A stretch of DNA of 64,000 nucleotides from [Ruminococcus] lactaris ATCC 29176 (GCF_025152405.1 NZ_CP102292.1:868001-932000), one strand, 5' to 3'; positions 20,427 to 29,709 are shown, counted from the first letter of the stretch. Translations and numbers: made by a program. Notes: generated by a model from the sequence alone, not told the origin.

Positions 20427-21617
20427 ATGGCAGAGGCAAAAAGAGATTATTATGAAGTACTCGGCGTAAGTAAGGATGCCGATGATGCTACAATAAAAAA
20501 AGCATATCGTCAGCTTGCAAAGAAGTACCATCCGGATATGAATCCGGGAGATAAAGAAGCTGAGAAAAAGTTCAAAGAGGCTTCTGAAGCCTATGCCGTT
20601 CTGAGTGACGCTGACAAACGTCGTCAGTATGATCAGTTCGGCCACGCGGCATTTGAGGGAGGTGCCGGAGGTGCAGGTGGATTTGGCGGCGGATTTAATG
20701 GAGCTGATTTTGGAGACATTTTCGGAGATATCTTTGGAGATCTGTTCGGAGGTCCCAGAAGAGGCGGAACAAGTAATGGCCCGATGAAAGGTGCCAATAT
20801 CAGAAAAAGTGTCCGCATTACGTTTGAAGAGGCAGTACATGGATGTGAAAAAGAGCTGGAGCTGGTTCTGAAAGATCCATGTGAAGACTGTCATGGTACA
20901 GGTGCAAAGCCGGGAACTTCTCCCGAGACTTGTCCAAAGTGTGGTGGAAAGGGTCAGATTGTTTATACATCCCAGTCTTTCTTTGGTACTGTACAGAATG
21001 TGCAGACCTGTCCGACCTGTGGCGGTTCAGGAAAAGTTGTAAAAGAAAAGTGTCCGAAATGTGCAGGAACCGGATATACCGCAAGTAAGAAGAAGATCAA
21101 AGTTACTATTCCAGCAGGAATTGATAACGGACAGAGTATCCGTATTCGCGAAAAAGGCGAGCCGGGAGTTAATGGCGGTCCGAGAGGAGATCTGCTTGTT
21201 GAGGTAAATGTATCCAGACATCCGGTATTCCAGCGTGTAGATATGAATATCCTCTCTACAGTTTCAATATCCTTTGCGATCGCAGCACTTGGTGGAGAGA
21301 TCAAGATCCCGACAGTAGATGGAGATGTAGTCTGCACGATCAAGCCGGGAACAAAAACCGGAACAAAGGTACGTTTAACCGGAAAAGGTGTTCCGTCATT
21401 GAGAAATTCACAGGTCAGAGGAGATCATCTGGTTACAGTAGTGATCCAGACACCGGATCATCTGAGTGCAGAAGCAAAAGAAGCTCTCAGAAGATTTGAT
21501 GAGTTGACAGGAAATACACTGAAACGCAGTGAAAATACAGAAACCGCAGAGGACAAAAAGTCAAAGAAGAAGTCTTTCAAAGAAAAAGTGAAAGAAGTTT
21601 TTGAAGATAAAGAATAA
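20427..21617 (+). CDS. dnaJ: Co-chaperone DnaJ (Hsp40), type I
   Basis: 396 residues. J domain (1-70) with the HPD motif in [11 protein letters not shown]; a Gly/Phe-rich linker (about 72-115, [20 protein letters not shown]); four CXXCXGXG zinc repeats beginning [32 protein letters not shown] and [10 protein letters not shown]; then the C-terminal substrate domains. Stimulates DnaK ATPase. Last gene of the heat-shock operon; a strong terminator follows. Confidence 0.97.
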   Translation: MAEAKRDYYEVLGVSKDADDATIKKAYRQLAKKYHPDMNPGDKEAEKKFKEASEAYAVLSDADKRRQYDQFGHAAFEGGAGGAGGFGGGFNGADFGDIFGDIFGDLFGGPRRGGTSNGPMKGANIRKSVRITFEEAVHGCEKELELVLKDPCEDCHGTGAKPGTSPETCPKCGGKGQIVYTSQSFFGTVQNVQTCPTCGGSGKVVKEKCPKCAGTGYTASKKKIKVTIPAGIDNGQSIRIREKGEPGVNGGPRGDLLVEVNVSRHPVFQRVDMNILSTVSISFAIAALGGEIKIPTVDGDVVCTIKPGTKTGTKVRLTGKGVPSLRNSQVRGDHLVTVVIQTPDHLSAEAKEALRRFDELTGNTLKRSENTETAEDKKSKKKSFKEKVKEVFEDKE

Positions 21618-21651
21618 AAAGTCCTGAATAGTGAGTTAAGGTTTCAGGCAG

Positions 21652-21692
21652 AAAGAATGGCAGAGGAAAAGCAATTTTCCCTGCCATTCTTT
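21652..21692 (+). terminator. Terminator of the hrcA-dnaJ operon
   Basis: AAAGAATGGCAG pairs with CTGCCATTCTTT across a 17-nt loop (itself able to pair GGAAAA/TTTTCC). The inverted repeat is symmetrical enough to work on both strands, fitting its place between dnaJ and the convergent glgX. Confidence 0.8.
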
Positions 21693-21735
21693 GAAATTAT
21701 TTAAGTGGAATCCCGAATAGATACTATATTTAATT

Positions 21736-21929
21736 GATGTTGGGGTCAAAAGCCCCCAACAATGATGCCAACGGATTGTTTCGTGCTACGCACTCCCACA
21801 ATCCTACCCGCTATTCGCATATCATGGTGCTTACGCCCCACTTTTATGCTCATATCGGGGCGGGTCTCAAGGTCATTCTACCACCAGTGTGCAAGCACAC
21901 GTGGTTTCAGACCTTTTGACCCTGACATC
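21736..21929. mobile_element. RepB copy 1 (194-bp MITE-like element)
   Basis: Left end GATGTTGGGGTCAAAAG and right end CTTTTGACCCTGACATC form 17-bp terminal inverted repeats. The element is flanked on both sides by the 7-bp duplication TTTAATT (21729-21735 and 21930-21936). The right duplication contains the glgX stop codon, so insertion was at the very end of that gene. Internal hairpins: GTTGGGG/CCCCAAC next to the left end and GTGTGC/GCACAC near the right end. It encodes no transposase. The most diverged of the three copies. Confidence 0.9.
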
Positions 21930-21930
21930 T

Positions 21931-24048
21931 TTAATTTCTTTCCCCCACAAATACAATAACAGACCGTTCTCCAAGCAGAACGGAGGAACCGGCAGCAGGT
22001 ATTTCAGAATCCGTGAATGTCTGCTGTTTTTTGTCTCCTGTATTGACGGCAATCTTCCAGGTATAGCCGTCCGGGAGCTGAGGCAGAGTCAGAGCAGCGG
22101 AACACCAGTGTGTATTCACGGCAAGGAAGACCAGATCTTCTTTGTGCAAAGAGTCATCATAACCTGAAAAGAGAACGCAGGCAGTGTGACTGCTTTCCGG
22201 CAGGTCAGGTTTCCATGGAGTGAGACCATGAAGACTCATGGACGGAAAACCGAGATAACTAGGCTCAAGGTCTTTGCGGATACAGGCATGAGCTTTTCTG
22301 AAGTGGATCATATAACGGAAAAACTCATACAATGCTCTGTTCTTCTCTAAAAGTGACCAGTCCAGCCAGGAGATCAGATTATCCTGACAGTAGGGATTAT
22401 TATTTCCATAGCGTGTATCAGCAAATTCATCTCCGGCGAGAAACATAGGAGTGCCACGGCTGCACATCAGGACAGCACAGGCATTCATCATCATTTTTCT
22501 GCGAAGAGCCAGGACGGAAGGATCCGTTGTATCTCCTTCCACACCACAGTTCCAACTGTTGTTGTCATCTGCACCGTCTGTATTTCCCCAGCCATTGGCT
22601 TCATTGTGCTTTTCATTATAGCTGTAGAGATCGTAAAGCGTAAATCCATCGTGGCAGGTCAGAAAATTAACAGAAGCATTCCTGCCCCGGAAAACCGGAT
22701 CATAAAGATCGGGTGAACCGGTGATCCGGCGGGCAGCAGCCTGGGAAAGAAAATCATCTCCTTTCAGAAAACGACGCATATCATCCCGGTAACGTCCATT
22801 CCACTCAGCCCAGCGTTTCCAGGAGGGAAAAGATCCGACCTGGTAGAGTCCGCCGGCATCCCAGGCTTCTGCGATCAGTTTTACATTTCCAAGGATGGAA
22901 TCAAAAGCCAGACTGCGGAGAAGCGGAGGCTGGTGCAGAGGAGTTCCGTCCTCGTTGCGTCCGAGAATGGAAGCAAGGTCGAACCGAAACCCGTCAACAC
23001 GGTATTCGATCACCCAGTAACGAAGACAGTCCAGGATCATATTTTGCACTACGGGATGATTACAGTTGAGCGTATTTCCGCAGCCACTGAAATTATAATA
23101 ATGTCCATCGGGAGTGAGCATGTAGTAAATCTGGTTGTCAAAGCCTTTGAAAGAAAAGGATGGGCCAAATTCATTTCCCTCGGCAGTATGGTTAAAAACC
23201 ACATCCAGAATCACCTCCATGTTCTGGTCATGAAGTTCTTTGATCAGACTTTTCAGTTCCATTCCCTCGCGGTTGTACTCTTTAGAAGAGCTGTAGCTGG
23301 TATTTGGTGCAAAAAAGCTGACCGGGTTATATCCCCAGAAGTCGAGCAGCAGGTTTTCATCAATAAGTCGTGCATCCCGCATTTCGTCAAATTCAAAGAC
23401 CGGCATCAGCTCAACGGCATTGACCCCAAGGCCTTTCAGGTAAGGAATCTTTTCTTTCAGACCGTCGAAAGTACCGGGATGTTTCACTCCTGAACTTGCA
23501 TCCTTTGTGTAGCCGCGGACGTGCAGTTCATAAATGATGAGATCTTCCATCGGGATGGAAGTGTGACGCTGCTGCCCCCAGTCGAAGTTAGAATGAACGA
23601 CACGTGCCCGGTAGCCATGTTGCGGATTATTTTTATGGCCCCAGTGGCTTTGCCCGGTTACGGCACGGGCATAAGGGTCAAGCAGGACTTTGGTACGGTC
23701 AAAGCGGAGCCCCATCTTCTCGTCATAAGGTCCGTCCAGCCGGTAAGCATATTCAAATTCTTCAATGTCGAGACCAAATACGATCATGGAATAGCAGAAT
23801 CCGATGCGGTAATTATCAGGAAATGGAAGAACGGCAAAGGGCTCTTCCGCTTCCCGGTGGAACAGTAAAAGTTCGCAGGAGGTTGCCTTATGCGACTGGA
23901 TCGTGAAGTTGACTCCACCAGGGATCACGGTTGCACCGAAATCAAGAAAAAATCCGGGACGCACCTGAAATCCGCAGATAGTGTCTAAGGGTTTTAATTG
24001 TCCGGCAGGGACAAGAACAAGATCGGTCTGATTATTTTGCAAGATCAT
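21931..24048 (-). CDS. glgX: Isoamylase-type glycogen debranching enzyme (GH13)
   Basis: 705 residues starting at ATG 24048 with GAAGGAG upstream; the open frame extends further 5' but without a site or homology-like sequence. N-terminal CBM48-like domain (about 15-110), then the GH13 barrel with VILDVVFNHTAEG, DGFRFDLAS (nucleophile Asp), IAEAWDAGG (acid/base Glu) and FLTCHDGFTLYDL. Cuts alpha-1,6 branches of glycogen. The stop codon lies in the RepB target duplication. It is divergent from mrp, with a 190-bp gap. GlgX versus pullulanase specificity cannot be fixed by reading alone. Confidence 0.9.
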   Translation of the reverse strand: MILQNNQTDLVLVPAGQLKPLDTICGFQVRPGFFLDFGATVIPGGVNFTIQSHKATSCELLLFHREAEEPFAVLPFPDNYRIGFCYSMIVFGLDIEEFEYAYRLDGPYDEKMGLRFDRTKVLLDPYARAVTGQSHWGHKNNPQHGYRARVVHSNFDWGQQRHTSIPMEDLIIYELHVRGYTKDASSGVKHPGTFDGLKEKIPYLKGLGVNAVELMPVFEFDEMRDARLIDENLLLDFWGYNPVSFFAPNTSYSSSKEYNREGMELKSLIKELHDQNMEVILDVVFNHTAEGNEFGPSFSFKGFDNQIYYMLTPDGHYYNFSGCGNTLNCNHPVVQNMILDCLRYWVIEYRVDGFRFDLASILGRNEDGTPLHQPPLLRSLAFDSILGNVKLIAEAWDAGGLYQVGSFPSWKRWAEWNGRYRDDMRRFLKGDDFLSQAAARRITGSPDLYDPVFRGRNASVNFLTCHDGFTLYDLYSYNEKHNEANGWGNTDGADDNNSWNCGVEGDTTDPSVLALRRKMMMNACAVLMCSRGTPMFLAGDEFADTRYGNNNPYCQDNLISWLDWSLLEKNRALYEFFRYMIHFRKAHACIRKDLEPSYLGFPSMSLHGLTPWKPDLPESSHTACVLFSGYDDSLHKEDLVFLAVNTHWCSAALTLPQLPDGYTWKIAVNTGDKKQQTFTDSEIPAAGSSVLLGERSVIVFVGERN

Positions 24049-24083
24049 TTCACTCCTTCTATCTATTAAGTTACAGGGTTTAA

Positions 24084-24104
24084 GATGCTTTTGACCCCGA
24101 CATC
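24084..24104 (-). repeat. RepB relic (end sequence only)
   Basis: Read on the minus strand: the 17-bp RepB left end GATGTCGGGGTCAAAAG followed directly by CATC, the last four bases of the right end. It looks like a RepB copy deleted from inside to almost nothing. The 7-bp flanks do not match each other. Confidence 0.6.
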
Positions 24105-24134
24105 TATTTATAGGATAATTATAGAACAGAATCT

Positions 24135-24162
24135 TTGAAATGCAAGATGAAAGTGGTATACT
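24135..24162 (+). promoter_or_regulatory. Promoter for mrp
   Basis: TTGAAA (24135-24140), 16-bp spacer, TATACT (24157-24162), 77 bp before the mrp start and downstream of the RepB relic. Confidence 0.6.
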
Positions 24163-24238
24163 GTAACAACAGAGAAAAAAGAGTGAACTGTTCAATATCA
24201 GTGGAAGAACAGGGATCATGAAAGAAAGAGGTAAGATT

Positions 24239-25069
24239 ATGACAGAAGAACAGAAGACGGAAGGATGTTCAGAATCGGCTTGCTCCAGTTGCTCACAGGC
24301 AGGTTCCTGCAGCAGTAAGAAAGTGGATCTGCACGAGCCGGCAAATGCACATTCATCCATTGGAAAAGTCATTGGAGTTGTCAGTGGAAAAGGAGGCGTC
24401 GGAAAATCTCTTGTCACCGGCTCACTTGCAAGGCAGATGGTGAAAATGGGATACAAGGTTGGGATTCTTGATGCAGATATTACCGGACCTTCCATTCCGA
24501 AAATGTACGGTATTCATGAAAAAGCTCAGGGAACGCAGGAAGGTATCCTTCCACGGATTGCAAAAGACGGGACAAAGATCATGTCAGTGAACTTGTTGCT
24601 TGAAGATGAGGAGGCTCCGGTAATCTGGCGTGGACCGGTGATCGCAGGGGTTGTGAAGCAGTTCTGGACAGAGGTTATGTGGGGAGATCTTGATTATCTG
24701 TTTGTGGATATGCCACCGGGAACGGGAGATGTTCCGCTGACCGTATTCCAGTCACTTCCGGTCGATGGGATCGTGATCGTGACATCTCCGCAGGATCTGG
24801 TCAAAATGATCGTGAAAAAGGCGTATGGTATGGCAAAGCAGATGAATATTCCGGTGCTTGGCATTGTTGAAAATTATAGCTATATCCTCTGTCCAGACTG
24901 CGGAAAAAAGATCCACATTTTCGGAGAAAGCCATATTGATGAGATCGCTGCGGAACTGGAAGTGCCGGTTCTTGGCAGGATGCCGTTAGATGCAGCACTT
25001 GCAGAGGTCGTGGAAAAAGAAGCATTTTATGAAGCAGAGAATCCTTATCTGGAAGTTGAGGTCTTATAG
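24239..25069 (+). CDS. mrp: Mrp/NBP35-family iron-sulfur carrier ATPase
   Basis: 276 residues from ATG 24239, after AGAGGTAAG; an in-frame ATG at 24218 lies before that site. N-terminus is rich in Cys (CSESACSSCSQAGSC), a form seen in anaerobe Mrp proteins. Deviant Walker A GKGGVGKS with the signature Lys, Walker B VDMPPGTGD, and a CPDCGKK CXXC pair that bridges Fe-S clusters between subunits. Carries or assembles 4Fe-4S clusters. Followed within 3 bp by the esterase. Confidence 0.93.
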   Translation: MTEEQKTEGCSESACSSCSQAGSCSSKKVDLHEPANAHSSIGKVIGVVSGKGGVGKSLVTGSLARQMVKMGYKVGILDADITGPSIPKMYGIHEKAQGTQEGILPRIAKDGTKIMSVNLLLEDEEAPVIWRGPVIAGVVKQFWTEVMWGDLDYLFVDMPPGTGDVPLTVFQSLPVDGIVIVTSPQDLVKMIVKKAYGMAKQMNIPVLGIVENYSYILCPDCGKKIHIFGESHIDEIAAELEVPVLGRMPLDAALAEVVEKEAFYEAENPYLEVEVL

Positions 25070-25071
25070 AG

Positions 25072-26067
25072 ATGAAAGGACAGGGAACAGAGATCTGGAA
25101 AAAAGAAGAATATTCTTATGAAGGAGCTCATGGATTTATTCCGGTGATGGTCAGTTATATGCATGAGGATGATAAGATCCATCCGGCTATGATCGTTGTT
25201 CCGGGAGGTGGATACCGGCAGGTTTCACGGACAGAAGCACATCTGGTTGCCATGGATTTTTACGAGGCAGATTATAATGTATTTGTGCTTGTCTATACAG
25301 TGAATCCGCTGGATGAAGTTCCACTGGGAATGCAGCCTCTTCAGGATATTTCAAGAGCAATCCGCATGATACGCGGGAAAGCAGAAGAGTACCGGATCAC
25401 CCCGGAGAAGATCGCAGTATGCGGATTTTCTGCAGGAGGGCATTTATGTGCCAGTTTAAGTGTGCATTGGAAGGATATAAAAGATCCGGATCCGGTATAT
25501 GACCGGGTGTCCAACCGTCCGGATGCAGCGATTCTTGCTTATCCGGTCATCACTGCAGGAAAGGCGGCACATCCGGGATCTTTTGTCGCCTTATTCGGGG
25601 AGAACCCGGATCAGAAGGATCTAGATTATATGTCACTTGAAAAGCATGTGACCGCAGATACGCCACCCTGCTTTTTGTGGCAGACAGCAACAGATGAGTC
25701 AGTTCCGGTAGAGAACAGTTATCTTTTTGCAAAGGCGTGTAAAGAAGCAGGTGTTCCGTATGCTCATCACGTATTTTCAGATGGTGTTCACGGAATGTCT
25801 GTAGCGACAGAAGACTGGCTGGAGGAAAGAGGCAGAGAACCTTATACGATGGAGCAGATCAGACTGCTTGGCGAAGCAATCCTGAGAGGTGAAACCAGGT
25901 TTGAGAAAAAGACCGGTGAGGAGCTGCTTGCGAAGTATGGAATTTCCAGACCTGCACCGGAAAAATGGAGTCGGGATGAGAAAGAACACTTGCGGAAGGT
26001 TTTAAAAGAAGTTGGTGCATGGAGGATGCTTGCAAAGTGCTGGCTTGCAGCAGTATGGGATGTGTAG
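25072..26067 (+). CDS. Alpha/beta-hydrolase, acetyl-esterase-like
   Basis: 331 residues. An oxyanion-type VVPGGGYRQVS and the nucleophile elbow GFSAGGHL (Ser) are clear; the C-terminal VFSDGVHGMS provides the likely catalytic His, with Asp in ATDESVP. This matches small intracellular esterases of the BD-FAE/acetyl-xylan-esterase-like group; no signal peptide. The C-terminal 60 residues are helical and not typical of the core fold. It starts 3 bp after mrp, so they share a transcript, but a common role is not evident. Confidence 0.8.
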   Translation: MKGQGTEIWKKEEYSYEGAHGFIPVMVSYMHEDDKIHPAMIVVPGGGYRQVSRTEAHLVAMDFYEADYNVFVLVYTVNPLDEVPLGMQPLQDISRAIRMIRGKAEEYRITPEKIAVCGFSAGGHLCASLSVHWKDIKDPDPVYDRVSNRPDAAILAYPVITAGKAAHPGSFVALFGENPDQKDLDYMSLEKHVTADTPPCFLWQTATDESVPVENSYLFAKACKEAGVPYAHHVFSDGVHGMSVATEDWLEERGREPYTMEQIRLLGEAILRGETRFEKKTGEELLAKYGISRPAPEKWSRDEKEHLRKVLKEVGAWRMLAKCWLAAVWDV

Positions 26068-26139
26068 GAAAGTAAGAAAAAGAGAGAACGACAAAGCTGA
26101 TAACAGGAAGTGCAACAGAAAAAGCGGAAGGAGAACAGG

Positions 26140-26913
26140 ATGAGAATTTTATTGATCCGGCACGGAGACCCGGATTATGAACATGATACCTTGACAGAAA
26201 AAGGACGCAGGGAGGCAGAACTGCTGGCAAAGAGGGCATCATCGCTTGCGATGGGAAGTTGTTATCAGTCTCCCCTTGGCAGGGCGATGGATACGGCACA
26301 GCCCTGTCTGAAAGCGACGGGAAAAGATGCGGAAGTACTGGAGTGGCTGCGGGAATTTCCGGCACAGCTGGATCTGAATAAAGATCCGGAATTGAGCCGG
26401 GCATATCCGGGAGCAAAAATGGCAGACGGAAAGTATCTGATAAGGAATGTATGGGATATGGCACCGGGATACTGGACAGAGCATGAAGAATATATGGATC
26501 GCAGGGAATGGAGAAATTCCAAGGTGGCAGAATGCTCTGATATGAAAGTGGTTTATGACCGGGTGATCCGGGAGTTTGATGCATTTCTTGCAGAGCATGG
26601 ATATGTGAGGGAGAGAAATCATTACCGGGTAGAAAAAGAAAGTACAGAGACGGTTACCTTTTTCTGTCATTTTGCGATCAGCTGTGTATTATTATCCCAT
26701 TTGTGGAATGTTTCCCCGTTTGTATTATGGCATGGGCTGGTGCTTGCACCGACTTCTGTGACCGAGGTGGTAACGGAAGAGAGAGAACAGGGAATTGCGT
26801 ATTTCCGCGGTACAAAAGTAGGAGATATTTCCCATTTATATGCAGGAGGGGAAGAACCGGCTTTTGCTGCCCGTTTCTGTGAAGTATACAGCAATGAGGA
26901 TCAGAGACATTAG
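26140..26913 (+). CDS. Histidine phosphatase (phosphoglycerate-mutase superfamily)
   Basis: 257 residues from ATG 26140 (GGAAGGAG before it). The phosphate-binding RHGDPDYEHD with catalytic His is at residue 7, then LTEKGRREAELLAKR and SPLGRAMDTA. The later HFAISCVLLSHL segment supplies the second His. Longer than the minimal family by an insert around residues 75-150. Substrate unknown. Confidence 0.82.
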   Translation: MRILLIRHGDPDYEHDTLTEKGRREAELLAKRASSLAMGSCYQSPLGRAMDTAQPCLKATGKDAEVLEWLREFPAQLDLNKDPELSRAYPGAKMADGKYLIRNVWDMAPGYWTEHEEYMDRREWRNSKVAECSDMKVVYDRVIREFDAFLAEHGYVRERNHYRVEKESTETVTFFCHFAISCVLLSHLWNVSPFVLWHGLVLAPTSVTEVVTEEREQGIAYFRGTKVGDISHLYAGGEEPAFAARFCEVYSNEDQRH

Positions 26914-26925
26914 AGGAGTGTGCTT

Positions 26926-27312
26926 ATGGAACAGAAGAAAAAGCAGGATCATAAATTTTATGGAGGATTCCGGTATGCGATCGAAGGGATTCTGACCGGG
27001 ATTCGTCAGGAGCAGAATATGAAGATGCACTGTATCATGACAGTGCTGGTGGTGCTGGCGGGATTTTTCTTTGAAATTTCGAAGATAGAATGGTGTATCT
27101 GTCTGCTTTTGTGCGGACTGATCATGGCACTGGAACTGGTGAATACATCTGTTGAGGCAGTTGTTGATCTGGTGACGGAGAAAAGAAAACCGCTGGCCAA
27201 GATCGCAAAGGATACGGCTGCCGGTGCAGTGCTGATCGCAGCACTTTTTTCTGCAGTGATCGGTTGTATTATTTTTGTTCCAAAAATAATGGAATGGTTT
27301 ACATTTTTTTGA
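26926..27312 (+). CDS. dgkA: Diacylglycerol/undecaprenol kinase
   Basis: 128 residues, with three membrane helices. Gram-positive DgkA pattern: ALELVNTSVEAVVDLVTE with the catalytic Glu and Asn, and KIAKDTAAGAVLIAA. Members of this form phosphorylate undecaprenol more than diacylglycerol. ATG 26926 chosen for its spacing to GAGGAG; GTG 26920 also in frame. Lies 12 bp after the phosphatase. Confidence 0.9.
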   Translation: MEQKKKQDHKFYGGFRYAIEGILTGIRQEQNMKMHCIMTVLVVLAGFFFEISKIEWCICLLLCGLIMALELVNTSVEAVVDLVTEKRKPLAKIAKDTAAGAVLIAALFSAVIGCIIFVPKIMEWFTFF

Positions 27313-27384
27313 AAAAAGTGTATAACAAGAGTATAAAATCAGATAATGTAAAGAGGCTTAGAACCTTGAAAGGAGCAGAAGAGT

Positions 27385-27786
27385 ATGGAAAGATTGACGG
27401 ATGGTCTGAAAAAGATCTTATTGGCAGGAATCGGAACAGTAGCTGTGACGGCGGAGAAGTCAAAGGACGTGCTGGATGAGCTTGTAAAAAAGGGTGAGCT
27501 GACAGTAGAGCAGGGGAAAGTCCTCAACGAAGAGCTGAAGCATAATATCAAGAAGACGGTCAAGGATAGTGTGAATGTATCAGTGAAAGCATCCTCACCG
27601 GAAGAACTGACAGAGCTTCTTGGAAAGATGACACCGGAGCAGTTAGAGCAGTTAAAAGAGCAGCTCGCAAAGATGGAAACGGCAGAAGCTGTGGACGGAG
27701 AGTCAGAAGACGGAGTGAATGCAGAGGCAGAAGCAGCAACAAAAGAAACTGCTGAAACAGCTCCGGAAAAGAAAGATGAAGAATGA
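27385..27786 (+). CDS. Phasin-family helical protein
   Basis: 133 residues. N-terminal part is amphipathic helix (LKKILLAGIGTVAVTAEKSK, DELVKKGELTVEQGKVLNEE), matching the phasin/poly-hydroxyalkanoate regulator-like family common in Clostridia; the C-terminal third is an acidic Ala/Glu tail. Preceded by GAAAGGAGCAG. It overlaps the UbiB-like gene by 11 nt, a pairing often seen in this group, and may serve as its small partner; the function is not known. Confidence 0.7.
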   Translation: MERLTDGLKKILLAGIGTVAVTAEKSKDVLDELVKKGELTVEQGKVLNEELKHNIKKTVKDSVNVSVKASSPEELTELLGKMTPEQLEQLKEQLAKMETAEAVDGESEDGVNAEAEAATKETAETAPEKKDEE

Positions 27787-29350
27787 AAAGTCGGGTTCCA
27801 GATTAAAAGAGATAACCGCAGTTTTAAGAAAGCATGAGCTGACCCGGGGGATCACACCGGAGAAGTTGCGGCTGATTCTTGAAGATCTGGGACCTACTTT
27901 TATTAAGATTGGTCAGATCATGTCACTGCATTCAGATGTACTTCCAAAGAAGTACTGTGATGAACTGATGAAGCTGCGGTCCGATGTGGCTCCAATGCCA
28001 TTTTCGGAAGTGGAGGAAGTGATCGAAGATTCCTATGGGTATCCATGGCAGGAGGTCTTTTCACAAATTGAAAAGGAGACATTAGGTTCAGCTTCCATCG
28101 CACAGGTTCACAGGGCAACGCTGAAGACAGGAGAAGAAGTTGTCGTAAAGGTGCAGCGAAAAGGAATTTACGATACGATGGCAAGAGACATTGGTCTTCT
28201 GCATAAGGCGGTCAAGCTTGTACCACCGATCAGCATCAAAGAAACCATCGACTTCAGTATGGTGCTGGATGAATTGTGGGTCGTAACGCAGGAAGAGATG
28301 AATTTCCTGACGGAAGCAGCCAACATGGAAGAGTTTGCCCGACGGAATAAAGATATTGCGTATGTAAGGACGCCGGTTTTATATAAGGAATTTACAACGC
28401 ATCATGTTCTGGTGATGGAATATATCGAAGGATATCCTATCGATGAAAAAGAAGTGCTTGAAAAAGAGGGCTACGATCTGGAAGAGATCGGAACAAAGCT
28501 GGTTGACCATTATATCAAGCAGGTCATGGACGATGGCTTTTTCCATGCAGATCCCCATCCGGGAAATGTACATATTTCGGACGGGAAAATTGTATGGATT
28601 GATATGGGCATGATGGGACGGCTTTCAGACAGAGACAGAGAACTGATCTCCGATGCGATCCAGGGGATTGCGATCAATGATATCGGGATGATCCAGGATG
28701 CGGTTCTTGCGTTGGGAGAATTTCGGGGAAAACCGGATCAGAGTAAGCTGTATGAGGATATCAGCAGCTTGATGATCAAGTATGGCAAGCTGGATATGGG
28801 AAATATCGACGTGGCAGAGGCAATGCAGGATCTGATGGAAGTTATGAAGACGAACCGGATTTCTATGCCACATGGTCTGACGATGCTGGCACGCGGTCTG
28901 ACGCAGATGGAAGGTGTTCTTGCTGAGATCTGTCCACAGATCAATATGGTAGAGATCGCTTCAGCAAGGATCAAAGGTGATTTCCTGCGGAATTTTAACT
29001 GGAAAAAAGAATTGAAGTCCGGTGGAAAGAACCTGTATCGAGCGATCCATAAGACGATCGAGATTCCGTCACTGGCAGCAGATGCACTGCAGGGATATAT
29101 GAAAGGGCAGACGAGGGTCAACCTGGATCTTCATGTATCAAAGGATCTGGCAGAGCTGTTAAGAAGACTGGTGAGAAATATTGTGATGGGACTGTGGGTC
29201 ATGGCACTTCTGATCAGTTCAAGCATCATCTGTACAACGAATATGAAGCCAAAGTTATGGGGAATCCCGGCAATTGGTGCGATCGGATATCTGATGGCAT
29301 TCGTGATCGTGATGTATGTATTTATCAAGCATTTTTTGTCAAGAAAATAA
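27776..29350 (+). CDS. UbiB/AarF (ABC1) atypical kinase
   Basis: 524 residues from ATG 27776. ABC1 family marks: KLRLILEDLGPTFIKIGQ (KxGQ loop), the Ala-rich SASIAQVHRA motif replacing the P-loop, FHADPHPGNV catalytic loop and WIDMGMMGRL metal site. Two C-terminal membrane helices (about 470-520). In other bacteria UbiB proteins support lipid and quinone metabolism; here quinone genes are not nearby, so the lipid substrate is open. Coupled to the phasin-like gene. Confidence 0.9.
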   Translation: MKNEKSGSRLKEITAVLRKHELTRGITPEKLRLILEDLGPTFIKIGQIMSLHSDVLPKKYCDELMKLRSDVAPMPFSEVEEVIEDSYGYPWQEVFSQIEKETLGSASIAQVHRATLKTGEEVVVKVQRKGIYDTMARDIGLLHKAVKLVPPISIKETIDFSMVLDELWVVTQEEMNFLTEAANMEEFARRNKDIAYVRTPVLYKEFTTHHVLVMEYIEGYPIDEKEVLEKEGYDLEEIGTKLVDHYIKQVMDDGFFHADPHPGNVHISDGKIVWIDMGMMGRLSDRDRELISDAIQGIAINDIGMIQDAVLALGEFRGKPDQSKLYEDISSLMIKYGKLDMGNIDVAEAMQDLMEVMKTNRISMPHGLTMLARGLTQMEGVLAEICPQINMVEIASARIKGDFLRNFNWKKELKSGGKNLYRAIHKTIEIPSLAADALQGYMKGQTRVNLDLHVSKDLAELLRRLVRNIVMGLWVMALLISSSIICTTNMKPKLWGIPAIGAIGYLMAFVIVMYVFIKHFLSRK

Positions 29351-29359
29351 GGAAAAAGT

Positions 29360-29405
29360 AATCACCGTATAAAAGGACAGAACCTTTTTATACGGTGATT
29401 TTTTT
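29360..29405 (+). terminator. Intrinsic terminator after ubiB-like gene
   Basis: AATCACCGTATAAAA pairs with TTTTATACGGTGATT and is followed by a T-run (29399-29406). Confidence 0.88.
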
Positions 29406-29430
29406 ATAGCAGGAAAGTATACATTTCTGA

Positions 29431-29562
29431 AGCATTCTGAAATCGTTAAAGGAATCCGCAAAAGAAAAGACGATCGTACTGGTTTCCAACAGAGATTCCA
29501 CCATGAATGTTGCAGATTTTGTATATGAAATGGAAAAAAGAAATAGTTCACTTGCAAAATGA
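29431..29562 (+). pseudogene. Remnant of an ABC-transporter ATPase C-terminus
   Basis: A 43-codon stretch without a start codon, opening directly after an in-frame stop and ending at TGA 29560-29562. It reads SILKSLKESAKEKTIVLVSN then RDSTMNVADFVYEMEKR, which resembles the last helix-strand of ABC-exporter ATPases around the H-loop; the expected His of the SHR motif is Asn here. No upstream domain survives. Interpreted as a decayed gene tail; it could also be chance, as the stretch is short. Confidence 0.45.
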
Positions 29563-29597
29563 AAGAAAATCTGTTAGAGTACTACAGGTAATTAATA

Positions 29598-29635
29598 AGA
29601 CAGTTCGTGACCATCCTGTCTATAAAAAAAACTAG
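29598..29635 (+). promoter_or_regulatory. preQ1-I riboswitch aptamer
   Basis: AGACAG and CTGTCT close the P1 stem; the loop contains TTCGTGACCATC and the 3' tail is TATAAAAAAAACTAGGG, the A-rich strand and CTA that in preQ1-I riboswitches fold back to make the H-type pseudoknot. Downstream genes are a radical SAM enzyme and a queuosine-precursor transporter, exactly the expected regulon. Binding of preQ1 would favour the terminator at 29710-29753. Confidence 0.85.
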
Positions 29636-29709
29636 GGATAAAAGTTGTAATTTAAGATCTGTGAGATGCTGGTCCTATCTCTTTTCAGTCCGGTATCGTT
29701 ACGATTTAC

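Noticed and set aside
21931-24495. Longer version of the debranching enzyme starting at 24495
   Set aside because: The first 149 codons overlap mrp and its promoter and show no family-like sequence; ATG 24048 has a good ribosome-binding site and fits the usual N-terminus.
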